NCBI GenBank assembly: GCA_016930745.1 | Contig: JAFGGE010000146.1 | Coordinates: 1 to 42,597 of the forward strand | Direction: 5' to 3' | Length of the DNA stretch: 42,597 bases | Source: Sedimentisphaerales bacterium | GTDB taxonomy: Bacteria > Planctomycetota > Phycisphaerae > Sedimentisphaerales > Anaerohalosphaeraceae | Part shown: positions 1 to 8,741 of the stretch, piece after piece | How positions within the stretch are numbered: position 1 is the stretch's first letter | How the letters are laid out: every line of letters starts with the position of its first letter | Position numbers and translations under genes: made by a program | The notes under the pieces: model-generated | The model's database searches: none | What the model was told of the DNA's origin: nothing | What the model saw: only the letters and a program-made list of their open reading frames with translations

Positions 1-1113
1 CAGATACTGATTGAGATTTTTGACTTCCGGCTCAAATACGACCACCCCGGAAAGATTCAGCTTATCCGCCATATAACGGAGATATTGCTCCACCCCTTTG
101 TCGGCACATCTGCCTACAATATACAAACGATAGTCCTTGTCGATATAGTTTAGCTTCTGCATGCACTGCAACAGCATCATCGGATTGGATTGGGTATCGA
201 TGTCGCCGATCCATACCAGTTTCTTGCCCCGGCAACGGGACTGAAACCGTATTCCATTCAGGTCAACCCCTTCAAAGGCCGTTACAACACGGGTTCGTTT
301 CTCCAAATCCTCTATCCGCGACAGCAATGTCTCCTTTTCCAGGAAGCCGCCGTTGACGACAACCGCATCGATATTGCCCCATTCCACTTCTTCGAGCGGG
401 GCATCGTATACATCCTCAATTCCCAATCGAACAACGGTTCGGCATGTCTTGGTCTGTCGCGAGAGAGCCGAGACCAACTCGCTGTATCCCTCGAACCAGG
501 CAATATCGCTCCATTCCAGAGCGGAGCCTGCCTGCTCTGTGGACTTTCCCATATGCCATTGCGTGGGGAACCGTTTTTCCATGAATTCACGGAGCCGCCG
601 TGCGGTTTTATTCTCGCGGACGGCAAAAATCGCGACTTTGGCGCGTTTGCTCCGGATCACTTCGAGCATCGGTTCGAGGATTTCCTGTTCCGGCGCCATC
701 TCGAGAGAATACAGCAGCATCTCCAGAGCGCCGCCCAGATTCTCCTCCTTCAGGAAGACGTCCGCCGTCCGATTCAGGGTATCCGGGCTAAGGATCTTCT
801 GGCGTTCCATCTCGTCGAACAACCGGGCGGCCATACCTGGATATCCCCCATCCAGATAGGCCTCGCACAGGTTCCAGTAGATTTCCCCGGCAATCGAGGT
901 CCCGCTGAGCTTGACGGCCTTCTCAAAGTATTGTATGGCGTCTTCCACACGTCGAAGGCAGTACAGGATCGCTCCGGCATCATTCCAGGCCTGGGCATCA
1001 GAGGGATTTTCCTGTAAGTGCTCTTCTAAAAGAGAAAGGGCTTGTTCATGCCGGCCTGTTTCAGCCAGTTTTAACGCCTGCTCATACTGATCTGTCCTGG
1101 AATCCATTCCCAT
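1..1113 (-). CDS. TPR-domain glycosyltransferase (partial, C-terminus off the left edge)
   Basis: The reading frame is open from ATG at 1113 to the window edge (371 codons), so the C-terminal part is missing. GGGAG lies 7 nt before the ATG; a second in-frame ATG is at 1107. The N-terminus carries TPR-like helices (about residues 5-70, with NPSDAQAWNDAG and EDAIQYFEKAV). Further on is a Rossmann-like segment with KKLVWIGDID and SNPMMLLQCMQKL, typical of GT-B (GT4-like) glycosyltransferases. It is a clear paralogue of the next gene upstream (1283-2704); shared blocks include EWSDI.WFE, NPM.LLQC and EQY.R.M. Lying at the end of the hook operon, it may glycosylate flagellin or another surface protein; that role is inferred. 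A sigma-54-like element at 1171-1186 suggests its own promoter. The catalytic C-terminal EX7E region cannot be seen here. Confidence 0.85.
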   Translation of the reverse strand, partial: MGMDSRTDQYEQALKLAETGRHEQALSLLEEHLQENPSDAQAWNDAGAILYCLRRVEDAIQYFEKAVKLSGTSIAGEIYWNLCEAYLDGGYPGMAARLFDEMERQKILSPDTLNRTADVFLKEENLGGALEMLLYSLEMAPEQEILEPMLEVIRSKRAKVAIFAVRENKTARRLREFMEKRFPTQWHMGKSTEQAGSALEWSDIAWFEGYSELVSALSRQTKTCRTVVRLGIEDVYDAPLEEVEWGNIDAVVVNGGFLEKETLLSRIEDLEKRTRVVTAFEGVDLNGIRFQSRCRGKKLVWIGDIDTQSNPMMLLQCMQKLNYIDKDYRLYIVGRCADKGVEQYLRYMADKLNLSGVVVFEPEVKNLNQYL

Positions 1114-1170
1114 CGCTTATCTCCCGTAACTATCCGCAATGCGACTATAGTTTTACACAGGAGGCAGAAG

Positions 1171-1186
1171 AGCAAAAGATGTGCCG
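1171..1186 (-). promoter_or_regulatory. Putative sigma-54 (-24/-12) promoter of the TPR-glycosyltransferase
   Basis: The minus strand reads CGGCACATCTTTTGCT. The GG and GC dinucleotides have the exact 10-nt separation required, and the TTGCT half is perfect; the first T and seventh G of the consensus are changed. The expected start of transcription is near 1160, giving a leader of about 47 nt before the ATG at 1113. Confidence 0.6.
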
Positions 1187-1282
1187 AAACGGAAAATATC
1201 GAATATAATTGAGATTTCTTCGCTGCCAATCCATCGGTCGGCGGGCGTGTATAGAAACCGTACACCATGCGTTTCAGGCCTG

Positions 1283-2704
1283 TCAGGACAAGACCGCTTC
1301 CGCACGGAAGGAATCGACGGAACGATAAACAGGCGTTTTCAGATCCGCGAGGACCTTCCCAATATGTCCAAGCTGCTGTTGCAGGGAGTATCGCTGCTCG
1401 ACAAACTGCCGATAGCGTATGGATTCGTACTGCGGGACAAGGATTTGGGCACAGAATTGCTCGGGCGTATCAAACAGCCATTCTTGGCCGAAGGTCCGCT
1501 CCGCACCGGGGAAGTTGTGGACGACCGGTTTGAGTCCCATCGCCATGGCCTCCAGAACCCCCATGCCCTGGCTTTCGATGACGCTGGTGCAGACAATGTA
1601 GTGTTTATCGGATAACCAGGAGGAAATATCCGTCTGCCAACCCTGATAATGCACATTTTCTTTTAATTCAAGGGAATCGACCATATGCCGTACATATTGC
1701 TCCACGACGGTATCCTGTACTTTGCCCGCCCAAAACAGGTGGTAGTCCGGATTGATCTGTATAAGCTTTGTAAAGCATTGCAGCAGGAGCATCGGATTCT
1801 TTACCATACGCATATTGCCTACAAACGCCAGATTCTTTCCACTTTGGCGTTCTCTAAACGGGATTTTTGCCAGATTTAGGCCATTGGGTATCGTTACCCA
1901 TTTTGTCCTGTGCGGCAGGTCCGGAACCTGGGCCAGCAATGCTTCATGCACACAGGGATTACCTACGGTAACCAACGCATCGATGTTTTCCCATCGGATC
2001 CGGCAGGGCCAGTCCAGATAGGCCTCATAGCGATGCAATCGGACGATTTTTCGACAGACACCGCTTATCCGGGAGCCGATTTCCGCCAGTTCGGTGGCCC
2101 ATTCAAACCAGGAAATATCGCTCCATTCCATCAGCCGATGCACCTGTTCGACCGTATTTCCTTCAAACATCTGTACCGGGTACCGATCCGCCAGCCAATG
2201 TTGAATCTCCTGTAAAAACGTTGCTCCATCCCCTCCGCAAAACAGGGCGATTTTCGGCTGTTCGGACAGCAATTCTTCATACATTCTCAGGGAATCCTCA
2301 ATCCCATTTCTCCGCCCGGCCAGAAGGACCTCCATCGCCGCCGCCGAATATCCCCGCTTCTTCAGATCTCGACATACCTCCTGATGGAAATCAATACTCA
2401 TACTCTTTTTTTGGATCATTGTTTCTGTCAGCAAACCCAGAGTAACAAATTCTCCAGCCGCCAGACAGGTTTCCAACAGATTCAGGAAAGCATGGAATGG
2501 ATCCTTTACCCCATCGAGCGAACGTTCCAGGCAAACGGCCGCCTCGCGATACCGACCTAATCGATACAGGATCACCCCCGCATCGTTCCATGCCTCGGCA
2601 TCGTCGGGATGCTGCGTCAGATAGCGTCGCATAAAAACGATCGCCTCATCATGGCGATCCTGCGAAGCCAGGTTCAAGACATGCTGGTATTCCGTATTCG
2701 ACAA
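1283..2704 (-). CDS. TPR-domain GT-B glycosyltransferase
   Basis: A protein of about 473 aa: N-terminal TPR-like helices (EYQHVLNLASQDRHDEAIVF, DDAEAWNDAG, YREAAVCLERSL), then a glycosyltransferase part with AFVGNMRMVKNPMLLLQC and the GT4 nucleotide-sugar motif EX7E in ESQGMGVLEAMA. The frame stays open up to an ATG at 2752, which overlaps the end of flgL, but TTG at 2704 fits better. AGGAG sits 7 nt before it, and the N-terminus then matches its paralogue at 1-1113. The gene follows flgL by about 40 nt, so it probably belongs to the flagellar operon. A role in O-glycosylating flagellin or hook proteins is inference from position; the sugar and target are unknown. Confidence 0.85.
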   Translation of the reverse strand: MSNTEYQHVLNLASQDRHDEAIVFMRRYLTQHPDDAEAWNDAGVILYRLGRYREAAVCLERSLDGVKDPFHAFLNLLETCLAAGEFVTLGLLTETMIQKKSMSIDFHQEVCRDLKKRGYSAAAMEVLLAGRRNGIEDSLRMYEELLSEQPKIALFCGGDGATFLQEIQHWLADRYPVQMFEGNTVEQVHRLMEWSDISWFEWATELAEIGSRISGVCRKIVRLHRYEAYLDWPCRIRWENIDALVTVGNPCVHEALLAQVPDLPHRTKWVTIPNGLNLAKIPFRERQSGKNLAFVGNMRMVKNPMLLLQCFTKLIQINPDYHLFWAGKVQDTVVEQYVRHMVDSLELKENVHYQGWQTDISSWLSDKHYIVCTSVIESQGMGVLEAMAMGLKPVVHNFPGAERTFGQEWLFDTPEQFCAQILVPQYESIRYRQFVEQRYSLQQQLGHIGKVLADLKTPVYRSVDSFRAEAVLS

Positions 2705-2744
2705 GAAAAGACTCCTGCAGGCGCCAACCGACAAACCAATCCAA

Positions 2745-3944
2745 TCACGCAATAAAATCCGTCAGAGAAAGACTGAACATTTTTGCCGAGACCGCCAGCG
2801 ACATTTCATACAACACCTCGTGCCGGCTCAGATTCAGCGCCACCTGCGTGATATCGGCATCCTGCCGCCGGGAGATTTCCTCCTCGGCGTTCATCTTAAT
2901 ATCCTCCAGGCTCTTTTGAAGGTTGGTCAGGGTGGTTATTCGCCCCCCGATAATCGGATAGGCCCGCGTCAGTTTGGCGTCCACTTCCTGCATGGCGGTA
3001 ATCGTCTTATCAATATACTGGCTCCATATCGTTTCGGGCATATTGCTTTCATTTTTCAAAAGATCACGGGTGTTGATCAAAATGTTAAAAAGGTCATATG
3101 TCCCCGGCACTCGAACATACGCGGTTCCCGCCTGTAGATTGGCATCAGTGGTATCAACATAAAGCACTTCTCCGGTTGTACCGTTGACTACAGGCAGATT
3201 GGCATCCGAGCCATCCGATGTGAAAGTGGTGGCGCCTCCGTCAATACTCAAAACCCATGCCCCAGCTGTTCCTGTTATCGTTAATTCGACATCTCCACGA
3301 ACGCTGCTGGTGCCGCTGCCCGCTTTAGCATTGGTCGAACCATAGAATTCCGGCGTACCCACGTCATCGGCCCGAAATAGTTCATCCCCCACGAGGACCG
3401 AAGAGACCTCCACACCGGGCGCAACCACCACTTTCTGCTCTTCATGGCTGCCCACATATTCCACCCGAATAATCTCACCGGCGCTATTGCGGGTCACTTG
3501 ATACGGATCGGCATCACTGTCGGCCCCGGCAAAAAGACGCTGGCCCAGTCGCTGCTTGTTGGCCAGGGAAACCATATTTTCCAGAATCTCATTGAGCTGA
3601 CTGGCTTTCTGGTTACGAACCGATTGATTCGAGTAGATCGGCGATAAGGCGGATGTCAATGTTTCCAGTGCCCCGCGCAATCCCTGTTCGCCGCTCATTT
3701 GCTGCATGACCGAGCCGCTGAATTCCAGCATGCCGACCACTTCACTGACGGTATTGACAAACCGCTCCATGGACCGGCTCTCCGTCCGCAGGTCCAGAAT
3801 GCGGTTGGCCTCATAGGGATTATCGCTGGGTCGGTTGACTTCCTGGCCGGAGGCCGCCTGTTCCTGCAGTTTGGCCAGAGCCGAACTGTGCACCGCGATG
3901 GCCCATGCCGCCCCGTTATAGATCGATTCCAGAGAAAAGCTCAT
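2745..3944 (-). CDS. flgL: Flagellar hook-associated protein 3 (FlgL)
   Basis: 399 aa. The N-terminus has the flagellin/FlgL signature: SALAKLQEQAASGQEVNRPSDNPYEANRIL, with the SG..(I/V)NRPSD.P box. The C-terminus forms the matching amphipathic helix (EEEISRRQDADITQVALNLSRHEVLYEMSLAVSAKMFSLSLTDFI). FlgL joins the hook-filament junction together with FlgK and is exported by the flagellar type III system without a signal peptide. AGGTG precedes the ATG at 3944. The variable middle (about residues 190-280, rich in Gly/Thr/Asp) is the surface-exposed part. It follows flgK in the order seen in many flagellar operons. Confidence 0.95.
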   Translation of the reverse strand: MSFSLESIYNGAAWAIAVHSSALAKLQEQAASGQEVNRPSDNPYEANRILDLRTESRSMERFVNTVSEVVGMLEFSGSVMQQMSGEQGLRGALETLTSALSPIYSNQSVRNQKASQLNEILENMVSLANKQRLGQRLFAGADSDADPYQVTRNSAGEIIRVEYVGSHEEQKVVVAPGVEVSSVLVGDELFRADDVGTPEFYGSTNAKAGSGTSSVRGDVELTITGTAGAWVLSIDGGATTFTSDGSDANLPVVNGTTGEVLYVDTTDANLQAGTAYVRVPGTYDLFNILINTRDLLKNESNMPETIWSQYIDKTITAMQEVDAKLTRAYPIIGGRITTLTNLQKSLEDIKMNAEEEISRRQDADITQVALNLSRHEVLYEMSLAVSAKMFSLSLTDFIA

Positions 3945-3986
3945 AGTTCACCTATGCTTTGTTACTTTCCATACTTCCGATCCCTG

Positions 3987-6023
3987 TCAGGAGGCGATGC
4001 TCATCAGAACATCGAGGGATCGTGTTACCGTGCTCATATATTTGGCCATGGCCTGGAACATCCGCTCGAAAACCAGCATCTGGGCGGCTTCGGTGTTCAT
4101 ATCCACTCCGCTGACCTCGCTGCGCTGGGAAAGAAGGCTTCGCCAGATCCCATGGGCATTCTCATATCGCACGTTGGCCACGGCGATTTCGTTTCCCACA
4201 TCGGTCGCCAGATCGCGGTAAAAGGATTTTGGATCCATACCCGTCAAATCCGTCAGGGCCGTATCCCCCAGTTTGGCCATCTCCAGAGCGTTGGCCCCGA
4301 CACTTTGCTCCACGGATCGAAATACGGCGATCCGAGTGCCGCTGAGCCGTACATCCTCACTGACAGCCATGGAGGTGGCGTCCACCCCGGAAAAAAAGGT
4401 ATTGATTCCAGCCGCGGCAAGAAAGCCGGAGGTATCCGAATTGGCCAGGGCCTGAATCTCGAATTGCTCCCCGTCATTGAGATAACCGGGGCTGTCGCCA
4501 TTGCTGCTGAAGGAAATTTTCAATCCGTTGTCAAAGGATAAAATGGAATCCACCCCTGTGCCGCCCGTATATCCCTGCCCGATGTTAAGCCGAGCCACGG
4601 TTACGCCATTGCCGTCCACAACTGTTAATTCCATCGTGCCCGAACCGATCGCACAGGTCTGGCCCGGAGGGGTAGTATTCACTGTACAGGTATAGGTCTG
4701 GTTTGTGGTTCCCGTATATGTCCCTGTAATGGTAATGGTCGGGGCCGCCTCGCCGCTGGGACCTCCGGCCAGGGGACCGCCCGGATATTCGCTCGGTTCT
4801 GTCAGCGCCCCGGGCAGGAAATCGAACGTATACCCCGGATTGGCCACAATCTGCAAACGCCCCGAATTGAGTGCCGTATTGAGGTCAAGACCCGGAATTG
4901 CCGCGATATCGGCCGCTACGCTGGACAGCGTCGATGTGGCCTGATCGACCGTGATCTCATGCCGCGTTACCACACCCGCAGAATCGGTCACCCGAATAAA
5001 AATGCTGCCGCTGGCGACCGGAGGAAGCATATTGGCGACGTCGGTCTCGGTCATCGTCCAGCCGGTCAGGCGATCGAATGAGCCGGCCGTCCCTACGCCC
5101 TGGACATGCAGATGATTGATTTCTTTAATAATCGTTAAAGCCAAAGTGTCCAGATCCGTGATTACATCGCGCACCAGTGAATTGCGCAGCGAAATCAAGC
5201 CGCCGATGCGTCCGCCGTTCAGTTCCGTATTATAGATATTCTGACCGGCCGCCGTAACGCCCAGGTCATAATGGCTCCCGTTAACCACCAGACCGACGTC
5301 CAGGGCTGTCGTCAGGTTCCCCAGAACCACTGTGACGTCGCCTACCACCACATCGACAACATTGTCCTCCTTTTCATATGTCGTTATGCCGATCAAACGG
5401 CTCAATTCCGTGATCAACTGATCCCGCTGATCCAGCATGTTGCTGACATCGTGCCCCCGCACGGAAAGGGACTTGATTTTTTCATTCAGTTCGGCAATTT
5501 GCTCTGTAAGCACATTCACATCTTCGATGGTCGACTGGGCCTCGGACAGGGCCAGGTCTTCCAGTTCCGTCACAACCGATCCCAGATTCCGCATCAGATT
5601 GCACATGGATTCGGCGCCGCTGGCGACCAGACTTTGCATATTCACGTCATTCGGATTGGCCGACAGGGAATGCAGGGCATTAAAAAAATCGTCCATCGCC
5701 GTACTCATGGCCGAGGTGGTCAGTTCTGCAAAAGCACTCTCCATGGTAGTCAGGGCTTCCAGTTCCTTTTCCAGTTGCGCAAGCGTCGATTCCTGATTGA
5801 CGATCTCGCTGTCCAGCAGCTTGTTGACCAGCCGTTTGATGCCGGTCATATCCACACCCTGGCCGATCAGATGTCCGTTTGAATAGACCTCATCCCGCGG
5901 CCGCAGCTCAACCTTCTGGCGGTGATATCCTTCCGTAGCCGCATTGGCCAGGTTGTTGCCGACAATCTCCAGCGCGCTTTGTGCGGCGTGAAGGCCGCTG
6001 ATTCCAATTTCATATCCAGCCAT
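3987..6023 (-). CDS. flgK: Flagellar hook-associated protein 1 (FlgK)
   Basis: 678 aa. The N-terminus carries the axial-protein motif (GISGLHAAQSALEIVGNNLANAATEGYHRQKVEL). The C-terminus ends in the paired coiled-coil segment (EAAQMLVFERMFQAMAKYMSTVTRSLDVLMSIAS). FlgK caps the hook and connects it to the filament through FlgL. AAGGG is 6 nt before the ATG at 6023. The protein is longer than enteric FlgK (about 550 aa); the extra length lies in the middle (about residues 330-560), in Gly/Thr-rich sequence containing GTYTGTTNQTYTCTV, which also holds two Cys. The chaperone gene flgN lies directly upstream. Confidence 0.95.
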   Translation of the reverse strand: MAGYEIGISGLHAAQSALEIVGNNLANAATEGYHRQKVELRPRDEVYSNGHLIGQGVDMTGIKRLVNKLLDSEIVNQESTLAQLEKELEALTTMESAFAELTTSAMSTAMDDFFNALHSLSANPNDVNMQSLVASGAESMCNLMRNLGSVVTELEDLALSEAQSTIEDVNVLTEQIAELNEKIKSLSVRGHDVSNMLDQRDQLITELSRLIGITTYEKEDNVVDVVVGDVTVVLGNLTTALDVGLVVNGSHYDLGVTAAGQNIYNTELNGGRIGGLISLRNSLVRDVITDLDTLALTIIKEINHLHVQGVGTAGSFDRLTGWTMTETDVANMLPPVASGSIFIRVTDSAGVVTRHEITVDQATSTLSSVAADIAAIPGLDLNTALNSGRLQIVANPGYTFDFLPGALTEPSEYPGGPLAGGPSGEAAPTITITGTYTGTTNQTYTCTVNTTPPGQTCAIGSGTMELTVVDGNGVTVARLNIGQGYTGGTGVDSILSFDNGLKISFSSNGDSPGYLNDGEQFEIQALANSDTSGFLAAAGINTFFSGVDATSMAVSEDVRLSGTRIAVFRSVEQSVGANALEMAKLGDTALTDLTGMDPKSFYRDLATDVGNEIAVANVRYENAHGIWRSLLSQRSEVSGVDMNTEAAQMLVFERMFQAMAKYMSTVTRSLDVLMSIAS

Positions 6024-6054
6024 GGTTTTCCCTTATTTCGGGAATCGATCCGAT

Positions 6055-6573
6055 TTATGCTCTCGAACTCATCAAACCCCGTTCCAGATGCAGGGCGGAT
6101 GTCCCTCGGGCATTGTACAATCGCGTTCCTCCTCGTTCTCCCAGAAGACATCGCAAAAGAGCCTGGTTGATGCGGGCACAATCGCGCAGCAGGAGGGTCG
6201 TAACCGTATGTTCATTCCTGAGCCTGCGTACGGATTCCTTTAGGGATTGCTGCATCGACTGCGCCTGCCGAAGCAGAATGCCGTCCAGAGATTTGCAGAG
6301 ACGCGTGAGATTCAACTGCCCGACCGAACATCCCAGGATATCGGCGATTTTTTTCCGAACGGTCTCTCTGCGCGATTCCAAAACGGCGGTTTGCTGTTGT
6401 TCGGTTCGGATCGTTTCCTGCAGCGCATACAACGTGTTTTCGTCGCGTTTGATCACCGCGCTACGCAATTCGTCCAGCCTCGTCAAGGTAAGGACGATGC
6501 GCTTTTGCTCGGCGTCCAGAATTTCCAGCAGTTCCTGCACCAAAGAATCCCAATTCGCGTCGCTTGTCTTCAT
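6055..6573 (-). CDS. flgN: FlgN-family flagellar export chaperone
   Basis: 172 aa, almost entirely helical and charged, with heptad-like segments (LVQELLEILDAEQKRIVLTLTRLDELRSAVIKRDENTLYAL and ESRRETVRKKIADILG). This is the FlgN pattern of long antiparallel helices. FlgN binds the C-termini of FlgK and FlgL before export, and the gene sits immediately before flgK. Its ATG overlaps the stop of the upstream flgJ by 4 nt (ATGA), which suggests translational coupling. The call rests on architecture and position more than on strong sequence motifs. Confidence 0.8.
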   Translation of the reverse strand: MKTSDANWDSLVQELLEILDAEQKRIVLTLTRLDELRSAVIKRDENTLYALQETIRTEQQQTAVLESRRETVRKKIADILGCSVGQLNLTRLCKSLDGILLRQAQSMQQSLKESVRRLRNEHTVTTLLLRDCARINQALLRCLLGERGGTRLYNARGTSALHLERGLMSSRA

Positions 6574-6947
6574 GCGTTCTCATCCAGCTTCCGTAGTTCG
6601 GTCCCTCTCCCTTCGGAGGAGGATGTTTCCCCGGTTTTCGGCATTTGTTCATACACCTGCTTCCAAAGCCCCAATCCTCCCTGATCGGCGACGGCCTGCG
6701 CCATGAACGACCAATACATGCTCTTGATCTGCCCGGAGGAGATATCTTCCCGGTCGGATTCCGGGATAGTCTGTTGCATCACACTGAAAAGCTGCTGCAG
6801 GAAAATCGACTCGAAATCGCGCGCCGTCTGTTTCCGCTTTTCCTCCTCGAGGTCGACGACATCGACGGGCGGGCGCCGCTCGGGACTCCAGAGGGGCTCT
6901 ATCCCCAGGCCGGACGGTCCATGGATTGTGAATTCATTGCCTTCCAT
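6570..6947 (-). CDS. flgJ: Rod-binding protein FlgJ, single-domain form
   Basis: 125 aa containing the rod-binding domain: QTARDFESIFLQQLFSVMQQTIPESD, then MYWSFMAQAVADQGGLGLWKQVYEQM. Enteric FlgJ has an additional C-terminal muramidase domain of about 150 aa that cuts peptidoglycan; it is absent here, as in many non-enteric bacteria, so another lytic enzyme must open the wall for the rod. The gene lies between flgI and flgN. The Shine-Dalgarno before the ATG at 6947 is weak, so coupling to flgI is likely. Confidence 0.88.
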   Translation of the reverse strand: MEGNEFTIHGPSGLGIEPLWSPERRPPVDVVDLEEEKRKQTARDFESIFLQQLFSVMQQTIPESDREDISSGQIKSMYWSFMAQAVADQGGLGLWKQVYEQMPKTGETSSSEGRGTELRKLDENA

Positions 6948-6980
6948 AATCTGTTTCCAATCGCGGGTTTCCCGCGTTCC

Positions 6981-8093
6981 TTACATCATCCGAATCTCCG
7001 CCTGCAGCGCCCCGGCCTCCTTCAGGGCGTTGAAGATCGCGATCAAATCCCGCGGCGTGGCGCCGATGGCGTTCAATGCTTCCACCAGTTCCGATACCGT
7101 CACCACCTGAGGCACACGGATCAGATACCCTTCTTCCTCTTCCACGCCCATAGATGTGTCATCCACGACGGCGGTGGTGGCGCTGCCGGTAAACGGGGCG
7201 ATCGGCTGGGAGACAAACTGCTGCTCCTTGATCTTGACCACCAGACTTCCCTGGGCGACGGCCGTTTCCAGAATAGTAACATGGCCCCCCACCACGATCG
7301 TTCCGGTCTTTTCATTGATCACAACCACGGCGGGGATATCGACATCCACATTCAATTGCTCAATTTGCGCGCGGAATTGATTGACATTGCTCTCCGTCAC
7401 GGTGTCGGGGACACGAACGCGAATGATGCCGGCGCTTTCCACAAAGACACTGTTGGGAAATATCTTTTCGACGGCCAGCCGGACACGCTCAGCCGTCGTG
7501 GCGTCGCTTTTTCGAAGTTTCAGGGTCATATAACGCCGGCCGGCGATCGTCTGAATGATCTGGGAGATCTCCGAACGCACAATCGTAGCGCCGTCTTCGA
7601 TACGTCCGGCGGTCGGATGGTTTTTGGTCATGCTGCTGCCGGTTTTCCCCTCGGCTGTCCAGGACGCCGTACTGATCGCCGTTCGCAGGCTCACGGCATA
7701 GACCTCGCCGTCAAAGCCGCGAAGCTCGGTTTGCAGGAGCTGGCCTCCTTGCAGGCTTTTGGCGTCTCCCACGGCCGCTACCGTGATGGGAATCGTCGAT
7801 CCTTCCATGGCATACGGAGGCAATTCCGCCGTCACGCTGACCAAAGCAATGCTGCCGCTGGCCAGCAAGGTCGGAGGCAGCGTAATCCCTTCTTTCCGCA
7901 ACAGGCTCGATAGAACCTGCGCGCTGGGCTGGGAACTGTCTCCGGTGTCATTCAATCCGACGACCAGACCCCAGCCATTGAGCAGGTTGCGCCACTCGCC
8001 GTCCACTTCCACGATGTCCTTGATCCGTGCGGCCGCAACCGACGCCGCCGCAGCCAAAAACCACAACAGGATCCATCGTATAGGGCGTTTCAT
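6981..8093 (-). CDS. flgI: Flagellar P-ring protein FlgI
   Basis: 370 aa with a Sec signal peptide (MKRPIRWILLWFLAAAASVAA, then ARIKDI). It starts with the family-typical segment RIKDIVEVDGEWRNLLNGWGLVVGLNDTGDS and ends with the conserved VSELVEALNAIGATPRDLIAIFNALKEAGALQAEI. FlgI polymerises around the rod in the peptidoglycan layer. GGGAG lies about 10 nt before the ATG. Together with flgH it shows a Gram-negative envelope. Length and motifs are normal for the family. Confidence 0.97.
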   Translation of the reverse strand: MKRPIRWILLWFLAAAASVAAARIKDIVEVDGEWRNLLNGWGLVVGLNDTGDSSQPSAQVLSSLLRKEGITLPPTLLASGSIALVSVTAELPPYAMEGSTIPITVAAVGDAKSLQGGQLLQTELRGFDGEVYAVSLRTAISTASWTAEGKTGSSMTKNHPTAGRIEDGATIVRSEISQIIQTIAGRRYMTLKLRKSDATTAERVRLAVEKIFPNSVFVESAGIIRVRVPDTVTESNVNQFRAQIEQLNVDVDIPAVVVINEKTGTIVVGGHVTILETAVAQGSLVVKIKEQQFVSQPIAPFTGSATTAVVDDTSMGVEEEEGYLIRVPQVVTVSELVEALNAIGATPRDLIAIFNALKEAGALQAEIRMM

Positions 8094-8123
8094 CGTTGTT
8101 TCGCTCCCTTATGCATGCACAAA

Positions 8124-8741
8124 TTAGAACGGCCAGATGAAATCGAATATCTTGGCCAGCCAGCCGGGCTCATTGTAATCCGCCGTCACGCCATCGCTGA
8201 GAGAAACCATCATGAAATTGGCCACCTGCTCGCTTCGGATGGTATTGTCGATCAGGATGTCGCTGGTCCGGACTATGCCGCTGACCTGGATCGTCTGTCG
8301 ATCCCCGCCGACCTCCCGGGTACGCGTGCCCAATACCACCAGATTGCCGTTGGGATGCACATCTTCCACAATTACCGTCATACGGTCTTCGATGCTCCGC
8401 TCATCCTTGTAATCGCTCTTGCCTTCCAGCGATTTGCTGCTCTCCGCCTCGATTTTCAGGCTGGGAATACTGGGAATGAGATGTTCCACGGTAAAATTAT
8501 CACCATCAAAATCCACACTGTGGCTGGTAGTCTTTTCCAGATCGCGATCCACCTTATTGTCCACCTTATGGTCTTCATTGATAATGATTGTCAGCACATC
8601 GCCTACCTGCCAGGCCTTGTCGTCCGAGTAAAGGCTCGGCTTGCTTTTGTTCTTTTTGGCCCAGATGGAGCCGGCCTGACAAGAAGCCGACAACACGCCT
8701 GCGCACAACACGATTGTCAGGAGCCTGTGTTTGCCGCCCAT
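8124..8741 (-). CDS. flgH: Flagellar L-ring protein FlgH
   Basis: 205 aa. The conserved FlgH core is visible: GSIWAKKNKSKPSLYSDDKAWQVGDVLTIIINEDHKV, VVLGTRTREVGGDRQTIQVSGIVRTSDILIDNTIRSEQVANFMM and the C-terminal GWLAKIFDFIWPF. FlgH forms the outer-membrane L ring. The N-terminal signal ends in LSASC; the Cys at residue 21 is the expected lipidation site, but Ser instead of Leu at -3 makes the lipobox imperfect. The start overlaps the end of flgA by 25 nt. Confidence 0.95.
   Translation of the reverse strand: MGGKHRLLTIVLCAGVLSASCQAGSIWAKKNKSKPSLYSDDKAWQVGDVLTIIINEDHKVDNKVDRDLEKTTSHSVDFDGDNFTVEHLIPSIPSLKIEAESSKSLEGKSDYKDERSIEDRMTVIVEDVHPNGNLVVLGTRTREVGGDRQTIQVSGIVRTSDILIDNTIRSEQVANFMMVSLSDGVTADYNEPGWLAKIFDFIWPF

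Noticed and set aside
190..1017. Plus-strand frame of 275 codons at the left edge
   Set aside because: It is antisense to the TPR-glycosyltransferase, whose paralogue, TPR helices and GT-B motifs make the minus strand the coding one.
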